64,000 nucleotides of DNA from Tyzzerella sp. (GCA_017416155.1 JAFQDE010000019.1:124001-188000), one strand, 5' to 3'. Counted from the stretch's first letter, positions 16,217 to 23,920 are shown. Notes: generated from the sequence alone by a model not told the origin. Made by a program: numbers and translations.

Positions 16217-16582
16217 ATGGGACGCACACGTTCCTATCGAATTCGTGTGAGAAAACGAAAAATCAAAAAGCGCCAAGAACTAATCAGAAATCTATACAAC
16301 TATGACGATATACAGGCTGATGATGGTTCTTGGTATCAAAGAGAACAAGATATACTCTCAAATAAACGTGGAGGATATTTAGCCAAGAATAATCTTTGGT
16401 CTGTTGGCGGTTCAAGAAAAACAAAGACCAAAAACACTCGTGTAGCCAGACACACAAAAGGTAATTACGGCAAAGCAATTATATATTCAAGACATGACAA
16501 AGTACAGATTGTCTATATGAATCAAGAATTAAAAGAATATTACAATAATGAAGGAGAATTTAGTGATGATAATACAAATTAG
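16217..16582 (+). CDS. Basic 121-aa protein between rtcB and prfH
   Basis: The protein begins MGRTRSYRIRVRKRKIKKRQ and stays strongly basic through GSRKTKTKNTRVARHTKGNYG before an acidic C-terminal tail. That composition suggests RNA or ribosome binding. I know no family for it. It starts 1 nt after the rtcB stop, with GGGGGTG as ribosome site, and overlaps the prfH start by 17 bp. All three are thus translationally linked. It may deliver damaged 30S subunits to RtcB or PrfH; this is inference from charge and operon position. Confidence 0.75.
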   Translation: MGRTRSYRIRVRKRKIKKRQELIRNLYNYDDIQADDGSWYQREQDILSNKRGGYLAKNNLWSVGGSRKTKTKNTRVARHTKGNYGKAIIYSRHDKVQIVYMNQELKEYYNNEGEFSDDNTN

Positions 16583-17156
16583 TTCAGGGCAAGGACCTGC
16601 AGAATGCGAACTCGCAGTATACAAATTATACCTTTCCTTAAAAGCAGAATATCCAGACATTGAAATGCTTACTAAGCATGCAGCCAAAAGTGGAAAGGGC
16701 TACGCTTCCATTTCATTTTCAACAGATACTGATTTATCGCATTTAGAAGGAACAATACAATGGGTTTGTCAGAGTCCGTTTCGTCCACACCACAAACGCA
16801 AGAATTGGTTTGTTGATGTAAGCATTATTCCGGAAGTTGAAAACATCTGCAAAGACCAAGACATAAAATTTGAGCGTTTCCATTGTGGTGGGAAAGGCGG
16901 TCAAAATGTAAACAAGGTAGAAACCGGGGTGCGTCTCACTCATCTACCTACTGGAATCGTCGTAACTTCCACTGCCGAACGCACCCAAATGGCAAATCGC
17001 AAAGATGCCTTAAACAAACTCAACCTCATTTTGCACGAACGCGAAAATCAAGCCAAACAAAAGCAGACAAACGACGCCTGGCGCGAACACAACCGCATTG
17101 TAAGAGGAAATCCTGTGAGGGTTTATAGTGGGTTGAGTTTTAAATGGGTACAGTAA
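16566..17156 (+). CDS. prfH: PrfH, release-factor homologue for damaged ribosomes
   Basis: This 196-aa protein is PrfH: a class I release factor lacking the codon-recognition domain. GGKGGQNVNKVETGVRLTH (GGQ at 111-113) is the peptidyl-tRNA hydrolysis loop, and the N-terminus MIIQISSGQGPAECELAV is diagnostic for the family. The basic C-terminus (WREHNRIVRGNPVRVY) is also as expected. The family frees ribosomes stalled after nucleolytic cleavage of the 16S decoding centre, and RtcB2 then religates the rRNA. The start at 16566 has AAGGAG upstream and fits homologues. It is the third gene of the rtcB operon. Confidence 0.95.
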   Translation: MIIQISSGQGPAECELAVYKLYLSLKAEYPDIEMLTKHAAKSGKGYASISFSTDTDLSHLEGTIQWVCQSPFRPHHKRKNWFVDVSIIPEVENICKDQDIKFERFHCGGKGGQNVNKVETGVRLTHLPTGIVVTSTAERTQMANRKDALNKLNLILHERENQAKQKQTNDAWREHNRIVRGNPVRVYSGLSFKWVQ

Positions 17157-17205
17157 TTATCAAACCATATGAGACTAACAAAAGATGATAGGGGAACAAT
17201 CAAAT

Positions 17206-17757
17206 ATGAACATATTCTTCAAAAAGATATTATCTGGTATTTTAAAAACAATAAATGACATTTCTTCTGCAACGATATTTCTATTCATCGAATTATTTCT
17301 TTGGATAGCCAATATAAATATCAAGATAGGCTTACTCTATATTTTAATTGGCGTACTGTATGCACTTTTAATGTATTTAATAGTATTATTAGAATTACCT
17401 TTAATTCTAATTGGTTTAGGATTGGAAAAAATACTATCAAAAAATATTGATATATCAAAACCTGTTCAAACCAGTAAGGCACAATACAATGTTCACGAGG
17501 AGTCTTGTATTCCTTTTAAGCAATCTGCTAAAAAAACAGAAAAAGTGGTTTTAAAAACACAACTAACAGAACGTGAAAAAGTCCAAATCCAAAGAAGTAT
17601 TATAAAAAATAACCGAAAGTCACTAGGTATGCCTCACAGTTCGTCAGATATAAACCTCACATGGTATCTCAACCAATACATGTCTCTAAACTCATATATT
17701 AGTCAAAATGAAGGTTGGATTATTGCTGATGGAATCTTGATTGGGCGCGAGAATTAG
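17206..17757 (+). CDS. Membrane protein at the end of the rtcB operon
   Basis: The first 85 residues are hydrophobic, with two or three membrane segments (ATIFLFIELFLWIANI, and LLYILIGVLYALLMYLIVLLELPLILIG). A Lys-rich cytosolic region follows (KSAKKTEKVVLKTQLTEREKVQIQRSIIK) and ends GWIIADGILIGREN. I do not recognise it. The ATG at 17206 is preferred because AGGGGA lies ahead; an ATG at 17185 is possible. It is 49 bp after prfH with the terminator following, so it is probably co-transcribed. It may belong to the ribosome-rescue module or be a bystander. Confidence 0.65.
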   Translation: MNIFFKKILSGILKTINDISSATIFLFIELFLWIANINIKIGLLYILIGVLYALLMYLIVLLELPLILIGLGLEKILSKNIDISKPVQTSKAQYNVHEESCIPFKQSAKKTEKVVLKTQLTEREKVQIQRSIIKNNRKSLGMPHSSSDINLTWYLNQYMSLNSYISQNEGWIIADGILIGREN

Positions 17758-17796
17758 GTACTCATAAAAGAAATAAGCCGACTCACAAAATGTGCA

Positions 17797-17828
17797 TAGC
17801 CAGTGCCATTCACAGCACTGGCTATTTT
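17797..17828 (+). terminator. Terminator of the rtcB-prfH operon
   Basis: TAGCCAGTGC and GCACTGGCTA form a perfect 10-bp stem with an 8-nt loop followed by TTTTC. It also sits at the 3' side of the oppositely oriented 17886-18260 gene and may work both ways. Confidence 0.8.
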
Positions 17829-17885
17829 CAATAAAGCAAATTAAGATTCATTTACATTGCTTATTATACCATCTTTTCTTAAACT

Positions 17886-18260
17886 TTAATTGTTAGCAAA
17901 GAGTTGTTTTTGAAGATTCAAAAAGAATTTGCCCATTTTTTCCTGATACTTTTTACATTGATAATCTCTTATATCCCAAGATCTACTTATGTCAATGAAT
18001 GACTCTATTTTTCCTTTTATATGATTAATATGTGTCATTGCCTCCCTTTGTACTAACAACTTATCGTTTTCGCTTTCCATCGCAGACATCATCTCTTGAA
18101 AATTCATATAAACATACAATTCATATTTAAAACAATACAGTCTATCCATATAACGAAGCAAAGCAGCTCGGTCATAACTATCTTCAATATATGAATCATT
18201 AAGTTTTGTTATGTCATCTACTAGTTTATCAATATCATTGAATAATTTATTCCAATTCAT
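17886..18260 (-). CDS. Unknown 124-aa helical protein
   Basis: This soluble helical protein has aromatic-rich helices (LLRYMDRLYCFKYELYVYMNF) and a C-terminal Lys/Gln-rich helix (QEKMGKFFLNLQKQLFANN). No motif or family is recognised. It is the last leftward ORF downstream of the WYL/TerB operon, 57 bp after the remnant gene, and may be read from the same transcript. Confidence 0.65.
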   Translation of the reverse strand: MNWNKLFNDIDKLVDDITKLNDSYIEDSYDRAALLRYMDRLYCFKYELYVYMNFQEMMSAMESENDKLLVQREAMTHINHIKGKIESFIDISRSWDIRDYQCKKYQEKMGKFFLNLQKQLFANN

Positions 18261-18317
18261 CTTTATTTCTTCCTTTTTATATGTATTTCAGATTCTTTAT
18301 GAGTAAAAATAGGCTAC

Positions 18318-18791
18318 TCATCTTCTAGTCATTCTTTTTTCCAAATCATAACAAAACACACGTGTCTTTTCGTCAACTATAGATTTGTAGATGATATACT
18401 TATCGTTTGCCTGTATGTCACCATGATGATTTCTGTCCACTATACTGCCGCAACATTCTATCTTCTCTTTTTCCATAATATCCATATGCATTTTGTATAT
18501 CCAACTTGTCCCTTTAGCATTTGCATCAATATAAAAAAGATTTTGTTTCCAGCCACAAACATTTTCAGTCCAATTAGAATATCCTTTTATGGATATATCT
18601 AATTTACTCGTTGAACCATCTTCTTTTGACACTTTCATTAGTTTCTCTTTATCTTTGCAGACTAAATAATCATCAACTTCAATATATGATTCACCATGTA
18701 TGATGTCCGCACATTCTTTACAGATATCTGTTCCATCATAACTTTTAGTTGAAACTGGTTTCTCTCTATGCGTTTCATTTTTGGGAATCAG
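18318..18791 (-). pseudogene. Remnant of a zinc-binding/beta-repeat protein, 5' end missing
   Basis: An ATG frame at 18318-18638 encodes 106 residues with repeated strand-forming segments (KGYSNWTENVCGWKQNLFYI, then KYIIYKSIVDEKTRVFCYDL). The same frame stays open upstream to 18791 and includes TDICKECADIIHGESYIEVDDYLVCKDK, a zinc-ribbon-like half whose second Cys pair is broken. No start codon with an RBS serves this extension. It overlaps the end of the glycine-zipper gene in the +1 frame. I read it as the truncated 3' part of a larger gene; a frameshift fusion to the preceding gene is the alternative. Confidence 0.5.
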
Positions 18792-19848
18792 TTATAGATT
18801 TTTCAGAGTTACCAACAGTTTCAACAACAAGATTACTCATCACGTTTTCTGATTCTTTGAGTGTTTCATTTACAACTTTCGTGTTAACAGTATTAATCTC
18901 GTTGTCATTTTTAGCTTTGTTCACTAATTTCACTTGACACATTTTATATAATAATCCGACAAGTAATACTGTGTTTTGCAAGTTCATTTTTTCTTCCTCT
19001 GTAAAGTCATTCCAATCAACCTTATGTTGTACATTAACAACATTTGAAATGGTTTGAAAATTTTCTTGGTATTTCTCATTAACTCTTTTCAAGGAACCTA
19101 TATATTTATTTGCAGTAGTTCTTAATTTGTTTAAATATGTACAAATGGTCTGTATAGTACCTTCTGCTTTTTCCATCTGCCTCCACGCTTCATCAGCCTT
19201 ATTTGACATACTTCCGCCTACTACATTAAAAATAACACCGCCAACAAGCAATCCTACGCCCAGTGTCGTTGCACTAAGCATAGTCGTTCCTAGGGCAATG
19301 CCTCCACCACCTGCAGATATTGCGCCACCACCTAACGCAGCAAGGGTTGCATTCGTTGCCGCAACACCACTAAGTGATGCAATTGCTGTTCCTGTTGATG
19401 CAGTACCAAGCGCCATAACCGCAGATGTTGTAGCACCTGCTGCCGCGAAGCCTCCAGCTGTACCAACAGCAGCTCCTCCTAGCCCACCAAGTAAGACTCC
19501 TGCTCCAATAGAAACTTTTTTCAATTCCTCCTTATCATATTCAGGAAGTTTAATCCCATCCGCCTTATACTCTTTAAACTGAGGACGATTCTGAATTTTT
19601 TCTATAGTATCTGCAAACTCATCAAAACTACTTAAAATTTCGAGTTCCAACTTCCCAAGTTCATCCATTTTCTTGTTTGTATTGTTGCTTGTTCGCTCAA
19701 ATTTTGCAACATTCCTTTTATGACGTCCTTCCGCCGCTTTCATAGTATCATTTGCATTTTTCATTTTTTTTGCACCATGTATGCCGCTTCCTACGCCTGT
19801 AAGTCCGGCAATTCCAGCAGCAATAGCCAACGCAAGTGGTAATGGCAT
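18775..19848 (-). CDS. Glycine-zipper membrane-active protein
   Basis: The 357-aa protein starts with a hydrophobic Gly/Ala helix (LALAIAAGIAGLTGVGSGIHG) and a charged helical section with FERTSNNTNKKMDEL. A long small-residue stretch at about 110-215 follows (LLGGLGGAAVGTAGGFAAAG, GGGAISAGGGGIALG, GVGLLVGGVIFNVVGGS). GxxxG runs of this kind are glycine zippers that insert into membranes and oligomerise, seen in pore-formers and phage proteins. The C-terminal third is helical and hydrophilic. It starts 3 bp after the YkgJ-like stop, with GGAGG, so it belongs to the WYL/TerB operon. A pore-forming effector role is inferred, not shown. Confidence 0.8.
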   Translation of the reverse strand: MPLPLALAIAAGIAGLTGVGSGIHGAKKMKNANDTMKAAEGRHKRNVAKFERTSNNTNKKMDELGKLELEILSSFDEFADTIEKIQNRPQFKEYKADGIKLPEYDKEELKKVSIGAGVLLGGLGGAAVGTAGGFAAAGATTSAVMALGTASTGTAIASLSGVAATNATLAALGGGAISAGGGGIALGTTMLSATTLGVGLLVGGVIFNVVGGSMSNKADEAWRQMEKAEGTIQTICTYLNKLRTTANKYIGSLKRVNEKYQENFQTISNVVNVQHKVDWNDFTEEEKMNLQNTVLLVGLLYKMCQVKLVNKAKNDNEINTVNTKVVNETLKESENVMSNLVVETVGNSEKSITDSQK

Positions 19849-19851
19849 ATT

Positions 19852-20103
19852 TCATTCCTCCAATCTTTTCAATTTTTCGCATGCCAATGCATTCATTTTA
19901 TAATATTCTTCTATACTCATTTCTTCTTTGAAATAAAGTTCATAACACTCGTCTACTCTACAAAACAAAGGACGTTCACTATATATCGAACACAAATTGT
20001 CCACTAAATATTTACATGTTCCGTCCCCACGATCTAAGTCAGCATATAACTCCGATTTGTCAAGATTTCTACAACAACAACCACAACAATCACATTTAAA
20101 CAT
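19852..20103 (-). CDS. YkgJ-type cysteine-cluster protein
   Basis: The 83-aa protein has ten cysteines, with CxCCxCCC at 4-11 and Cys30, Cys38, Cys48 and Cys53 in the order CKYLVDNLCSIYSERPLFCR. That is the YkgJ (putative zinc or iron chelating) pattern, in which Cys bind a metal centre. It is smaller than most family members, about the minimal domain. It sits 2 bp after the 439-aa gene and 3 bp before the glycine-zipper gene. A role in metal sensing or cofactor supply to the operon is possible. Confidence 0.8.
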   Translation of the reverse strand: MFKCDCCGCCCRNLDKSELYADLDRGDGTCKYLVDNLCSIYSERPLFCRVDECYELYFKEEMSIEEYYKMNALACEKLKRLEE

Positions 20104-20105
20104 GT

Positions 20106-21425
20106 TTATTCGAAATAAAGCGTGGCACCTTTATTTGACATATGTTCATCGAAATTTCCTTGCCACGGTTTTCTAATTTCCATCTCATCAAACATATCAA
20201 GCAGTATTGTATTTAATTCTTGATTGGTTTTTGCATTTGTAATAATCCTAACAACCTTGTTATACTCCTCTGTTTCTCGCTCAAACGCTTCTATATCTAT
20301 CAATTCTAATTCATGTAAATATTCTAGTAATGCTGCATTTATTCGCTTATATGCTTCAATCGTTTCAGTCAATGCATCTTTTAATCCGACTCTTATACAC
20401 ACTTCTTTTAACACAAGCATAGCAAATCTAAACCAAGCAATGAGATTCAACCTTGTAAAGAAACGTAAAAAGTCTCCACCCGAACGAATGCCCGCATCCA
20501 TTCCATCTATCACACACAATGTTCCGTTTCCAAGCAATAACATCATCCTCAAATCCGCATGTCTACTAGTTGGAATACACTCTTTTAATGCATATCCATA
20601 CTGAAAATATCTCCTTAAAGACCATATTAGTCTAATTGACAAATCTGTTATTATTACTGGAATTGCCATTGCCATCCCAAAGCGGAAATCATAACCTTCT
20701 TGGAATGCTCTAATTGCTATTGTTGCCAAATCTTGTCGTGCTTTACCTACCTGAAACTTACCAAACTTACAAAACTGAAACATTTCATAAAATGGTATAA
20801 CAACACCACTGCCTCTTCCAACTGTTGAACCTCTACCACCAGAACTTCCAGCTATATCTGACATGATATGTCCAAGCCAATTAGCTATGCCACAAAAAAT
20901 TTTAGATATAAAATTTGTTCCTTGCAATTCAAAAGTATCTGTTTTAATTGTAATAATCTGACCATTAGCAATAAATGATGCAGTAGAAGTAAATTGATTC
21001 AGAACAGAAAAAAATAATCCTACAATGTCGGGTGCATGAGCCAGTGACATCATATGATGATTCTTTGTGTTCATATTGAACATCTCTTTCACATCACTTG
21101 TATATCGTTGATCATAATTAACTCTAGAATTTCTTTCTAAAAAACCGATAGCACTTGCAACACTATTTTCTTTTCCTTCACGCGGAGTCCACCCTGTTTT
21201 CCGAGCAAATTCCATAACTATTTTATCTACCTGTTTATCAGTCCAATTCCCTAGAGTGCTATCATTAGGCGCACCCACAAAAAAAACATCTATCAAACCA
21301 CCAACTGCGCCACATGCTACAGCCACTAAGTAATCATATTTATCACATTTATTTTTACTTTGTATAAGAATTTGATTTTCTGTTGTTTGTTCCACTAAGT
21401 GATAGTTTCCTTTTTCAGATTCCAT
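20106..21425 (-). CDS. Unknown 439-aa protein with hydrophobic segments in the TerB operon
   Basis: The protein has an early hydrophobic segment (YLVAVACGAVGGLIDVFFVGAP, about 31-52) and a middle Gly-rich signature (SDIAGSSGGRGSTVGRGSG, then IPFYEMFQF). Further segments such as AMAIPVIITDLSIRLIW and LIAWFRFAMLVLKEV follow. I recall this GSSGGRGS..GVVIPFYE pattern in Firmicute proteins of unknown function but know no assigned role. The C-terminus is a charged helical region. It lies 19 bp after the TerB-like stop and 2 bp before the YkgJ-like gene, so it is the central component of that operon. Membrane association is inferred from the hydrophobic segments. Confidence 0.75.
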   Translation of the reverse strand: MESEKGNYHLVEQTTENQILIQSKNKCDKYDYLVAVACGAVGGLIDVFFVGAPNDSTLGNWTDKQVDKIVMEFARKTGWTPREGKENSVASAIGFLERNSRVNYDQRYTSDVKEMFNMNTKNHHMMSLAHAPDIVGLFFSVLNQFTSTASFIANGQIITIKTDTFELQGTNFISKIFCGIANWLGHIMSDIAGSSGGRGSTVGRGSGVVIPFYEMFQFCKFGKFQVGKARQDLATIAIRAFQEGYDFRFGMAMAIPVIITDLSIRLIWSLRRYFQYGYALKECIPTSRHADLRMMLLLGNGTLCVIDGMDAGIRSGGDFLRFFTRLNLIAWFRFAMLVLKEVCIRVGLKDALTETIEAYKRINAALLEYLHELELIDIEAFERETEEYNKVVRIITNAKTNQELNTILLDMFDEMEIRKPWQGNFDEHMSNKGATLYFE

Positions 21426-21444
21426 TATGAATCAGTCCTTTCAG

Positions 21445-21843
21445 TTACTCAGAAATAAGCGTATAAATTTTTTTGTACGCAGAAATATACTCTTTCAATA
21501 AACAGGTCAAAGAATCTACCACTTTTGGTTCTACTTTTAAGCCATCAATTACCTTTGTCATAAATTTCTTTTCATCACTAACAACATCTAAATCGAAAAA
21601 GCCAAACAATTCCATCACAACAATTTTCTTTTCTGTATCGCTAGTTTTCTCTTCCATGATTTTTATAAGACTATCAACTTCATCAATGTCTTCAGGAATA
21701 TGCTCAATCAAACTCATCTCCCTACAATATGCATAAATCATCTCTTCTTCATCATTTTCAAAAGTTCCATTAGCCCTAGCAGCATGAACACACAATGCCA
21801 AAAACAATTCCTTATTTTCTTCCTGTAACGCATTTAAAAACAT
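21445..21843 (-). CDS. TerB-like stress protein
   Basis: The 132-aa acidic helical protein resembles TerB-fold domains. ALCVHAARANGTFENDEEEMIYAYCREM carries the typical A-x-G-x-x-x-x-x-E metal-binding turn (about 16-44), and a second acidic helix-turn (FDLDVVSDEKKFM) follows. TerB domains occur in membrane-linked stress and phage-defence gene clusters with unknown chemistry. It begins 21 bp after the WYL stop with an AGGAGG-like site. The order WYL, TerB, 439-aa, YkgJ, glycine zipper suggests a sensor/effector unit at the membrane. Confidence 0.75.
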   Translation of the reverse strand: MFLNALQEENKELFLALCVHAARANGTFENDEEEMIYAYCREMSLIEHIPEDIDEVDSLIKIMEEKTSDTEKKIVVMELFGFFDLDVVSDEKKFMTKVIDGLKVEPKVVDSLTCLLKEYISAYKKIYTLISE

Positions 21844-21864
21844 AATTTTTCCTCCTGGTTTTCC

Positions 21865-22815
21865 TTATAAAACTTCAATCTCACTTCCCTGACTTCTCAA
21901 CCACATATCAATCCCATTACCAAAAACCTCTGCCTGAACAACCACTCCTTTTTCATTTTTTTGCAGAATTTCAGCAGTTGGAAACCTGTCTAAAATAAAA
22001 TCGATCGAATTCCCCTTATATAGAAATTTAATTTTCCGTAATCTTCCACCGTACATAAACTGTACTCTCTTTTTAAATTCCCCTTCTTCAAATCTGTCCG
22101 CATAAGGAATCTTAAAATACTCATCCAATCTCTTTACATCTAACAATCGGTCTATTCTATAAATAGTCGGATATGTATCGTTTGGATTTTGGAATCTCGC
22201 TTCTTTATCAATATCTTCTATATAAGCCGTTAGATAAAAATAAAATTCTGAAAACATAATTCCTACTGGTTTAATCTTACGAGTCACCAACTCATTGTTC
22301 TTAAGCCTCTTATATTGTATTTCGATATATTCTTGTTTCTTTACAGCTTGTTCCAGTTCCCATATTCTATCCAATAATTGCTTGCCATGTTGCAATTCAA
22401 CATAATGAAACATTTCGTTTTTCAACAAATCTTCTAGTAATTTTTCTTCTGTCTCATCATTACATATCCCTATCAATTTACGAATCATAGGGAATAATTC
22501 TGTTTTCATCAAAGACCGACTTTCTAACAACACTTTTACTATCGCTAGAATTTCTTTCCCTTCAAACTGCATTCGACTCTTAGTTTGTAAAATGTATCCA
22601 CCGATTTTCTTATCGAATATAATTTCTTGAACCTCTCCGCTCTCCATCGTCTGATTCTGCAAGAAGCATTGAATATCAGCGATATCTCTTTGAATGGTTC
22701 TCGTTGCCACTCCAAACTCAGCACTTTCCTTTTCTTTGAAAATAACTTTACCCATTTTAAGTCGTGTATAAATAGATAAAATTCGTTCCGCTTTATCTTC
22801 AGATTCTTTTCCCAC
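21865..22815 (-). CDS. WYL-domain transcriptional regulator, proposed PafBC-like activator
   Basis: The 316-aa protein has an N-terminal winged HTH (ERILSIYTRLKMGKVIF, with recognition-helix region ATRTIQRDIADI) and a central WYL domain in which the motif reads FYL (KPVGIMFSEFYFYLTAYIED). A C-terminal WCX-like region with DFILDRFPTAEI follows. WYL domains bind single-stranded nucleic acid or nucleotides and often sense DNA damage. I chose the GTG at 22815: AAGGAG is 9 nt ahead, and the TATAAT at 22853-22858 would lie inside the longer frame to 22875. Two tandem WYL-type promoters precede it, so it should control itself. It heads the TerB operon and its operators recur at the PHP, RecT and RtcB operons. 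Confidence 0.9.
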   Translation of the reverse strand: MGKESEDKAERILSIYTRLKMGKVIFKEKESAEFGVATRTIQRDIADIQCFLQNQTMESGEVQEIIFDKKIGGYILQTKSRMQFEGKEILAIVKVLLESRSLMKTELFPMIRKLIGICNDETEEKLLEDLLKNEMFHYVELQHGKQLLDRIWELEQAVKKQEYIEIQYKRLKNNELVTRKIKPVGIMFSEFYFYLTAYIEDIDKEARFQNPNDTYPTIYRIDRLLDVKRLDEYFKIPYADRFEEGEFKKRVQFMYGGRLRKIKFLYKGNSIDFILDRFPTAEILQKNEKGVVVQAEVFGNGIDMWLRSQGSEIEVL

Positions 22816-22852
22816 TTTTGCTCTCTCCTTCATACGCCTAATAATACTATTT

Positions 22853-22884
22853 ATTATACCTTTGCGCATGGACACATAGTGTCA
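22853..22884 (-). promoter_or_regulatory. WYL-type promoter P1 of the WYL/TerB operon
   Basis: On the minus strand TGACA-CTATG-TGTCC (22870-22884) is followed by 11 nt and TATAAT (22853-22858). Transcription would start near 22846, which fixes the WYL start at the GTG at 22815. Confidence 0.78.
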
Positions 22885-22895
22885 TTTGGAAATAA

Positions 22896-22927
22896 ATTAT
22901 ATAAATATTCTTTGACATATTTTGTCA
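22896..22927 (-). promoter_or_regulatory. WYL-type promoter P2 of the WYL/TerB operon
   Basis: On the minus strand TGACA-AAATA-TGTCA (22913-22927) is followed by 11 nt and TATAAT (22896-22901), repeating the P1 layout 43 bp upstream. The tandem arrangement would allow graded autoregulation. Confidence 0.75.
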
Positions 22928-22932
22928 TTCAT

Positions 22933-22964
22933 TTCCATATTTTGTCTTATGACAAGACTATTTT
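22933..22964 (+). promoter_or_regulatory. Degenerate WYL-type site ahead of the XRE gene
   Basis: On the plus strand TTCCA-TATTT-TGTCT is followed by 11 nt and TATTTT (22959-22964). It keeps the spacing and the TGTC core but has a poor left half and -10. It could be a weak divergent promoter for the XRE gene at 23027. Confidence 0.35.
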
Positions 22965-23026
22965 TGTTGTGTTTCAGTATAACATTGTACTTAATCTATT
23001 ACAAGTTTTTATTTTGGAGGTGTAGC

Positions 23027-23263
23027 ATGGCACGCATTATTGACACTGAATACAAAAACTTAATCGGTGACAATGTAAAACGTATCCGAAAAGAAAGAAA
23101 ACTCAGTCAACAACAACTGTCAGACCGGCTAGAAACATTTGCTATTTACATATGTCGAGGCTCTATTTCAAGAATTGAAGACAAAAGCAGAACCGTGACA
23201 GATATCGAACTTTACGGATTGTCACAGGTACTCTCAACTCCTATCAAGGATTTCTTTAACTAA
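23027..23263 (+). CDS. XRE-family HTH repressor
   Basis: The 78-aa protein is a single Cro/CI-type HTH. VKRIRKERKLSQQQLSDRL gives helices 1-2 and GSISRIEDKSRTVTDIELYGL the recognition helix and following helix. It lacks a sensor domain. The ATG at 23027 has TTGGAGG upstream; the longer frame to 22922 is hydrophobic and has no site. It is divergent from the WYL gene across the shared operator region. It may repress the WYL operon or the mobilisation genes. Confidence 0.85.
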   Translation: MARIIDTEYKNLIGDNVKRIRKERKLSQQQLSDRLETFAIYICRGSISRIEDKSRTVTDIELYGLSQVLSTPIKDFFN

Positions 23264-23330
23264 ATAAGAAACGGTAACTAGCATTACAACTAATTCAAGT
23301 AAAGAATTGTGCTCAATTAACAAAAATAAC

Positions 23331-23375
23331 ATCCCAGTTTCATTCCACACAAGGATTCTGGGATATTATTTTTTG
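23331..23375. terminator. Bidirectional terminator between xre and the relaxase
   Basis: ATCCCAG and CTGGGAT form a 7-bp stem with inner pairing of AATCC with GGATT-type bases. T-rich runs follow on both sides (ATTATTTTTTG rightward, GTTATTTTTG leftward), so it can end both converging genes. Confidence 0.7.
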
Positions 23376-23395
23376 TTTGCACTTTCCTAAAAATA

Positions 23396-23920
23396 TTATT
23401 CTAATAACTCATCAATGTTATCTGACATTTTTACTTCCTGTATCCCCAAATTCAAAGCAACGACCGGAACATAAGTTCCAACAACTCGATTTACATACGT
23501 TTTTAATTCCCATAGCGAAAATCTCAACTTACTCCCATCCAAAAAAGAAACTGTATTTATTCCTATATGGATGTGTATTTGTTCTGTTTCCTGATGAATT
23601 GCAAAAACAGTTTGATTCCATCTGAAAAATCCACAAATCTGCATAGCTATCTTGTAAATCTCATTAACTCCTAAATACTGTAATTCATAATTTGAAAAAG
23701 AAACTATAATATGTCGCATGTACCTTCCACAAACCTTATGAAAATATTGCTTACACTCCATCATTTGTTGATACACTGATTCTGATGAACCTGTCATAAT
23801 CATTCTTCCGCCAGTAAGACCATTGATAACATGACGTTCTTCTGAAATAATATATTGTATCAGAGAGTTCATTTCTTCCGGCGATTTGTATCCAGACTTT
23901 ATTGCTTTAATAATTGCCAT
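23396..23920 (-). CDS. Minimal MobA/VirD2-type relaxase
   Basis: The 174-aa protein holds only the relaxase domain. The HUH metal motif is IHIH (His116/His118 in EQIHIHIGIN) with His109 preceding in FAIHQETE, and GRYMRHIIVSFS is the central strand. Tyr candidates for the nicking residue lie in the first 25 residues (GYKSPEEM, QYII). Usual MobP relaxases are 300-500 aa with primase or helicase tails, so this one is a trimmed or truncated form. It overlaps the MobC gene by 22 bp. It probably nicks an oriT just upstream so that a co-resident conjugative element mobilises this island. Confidence 0.8.
   Translation of the reverse strand: MAIIKAIKSGYKSPEEMNSLIQYIISEERHVINGLTGGRMIMTGSSESVYQQMMECKQYFHKVCGRYMRHIIVSFSNYELQYLGVNEIYKIAMQICGFFRWNQTVFAIHQETEQIHIHIGINTVSFLDGSKLRFSLWELKTYVNRVVGTYVPVVALNLGIQEVKMSDNIDELLE

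Noticed and set aside
19127..19582. Rightward Pro/Ala-rich frame opposite the glycine-zipper gene
   Set aside because: Its composition is the mirror of Gly/Ala codons on the coding strand; no RBS.
22815..22875. Longer WYL start at a GTG at 22875 or ATG at 22869
   Set aside because: These lie upstream of the TATAAT at 22853-22858; the GTG at 22815 has AAGGAG 9 nt ahead.
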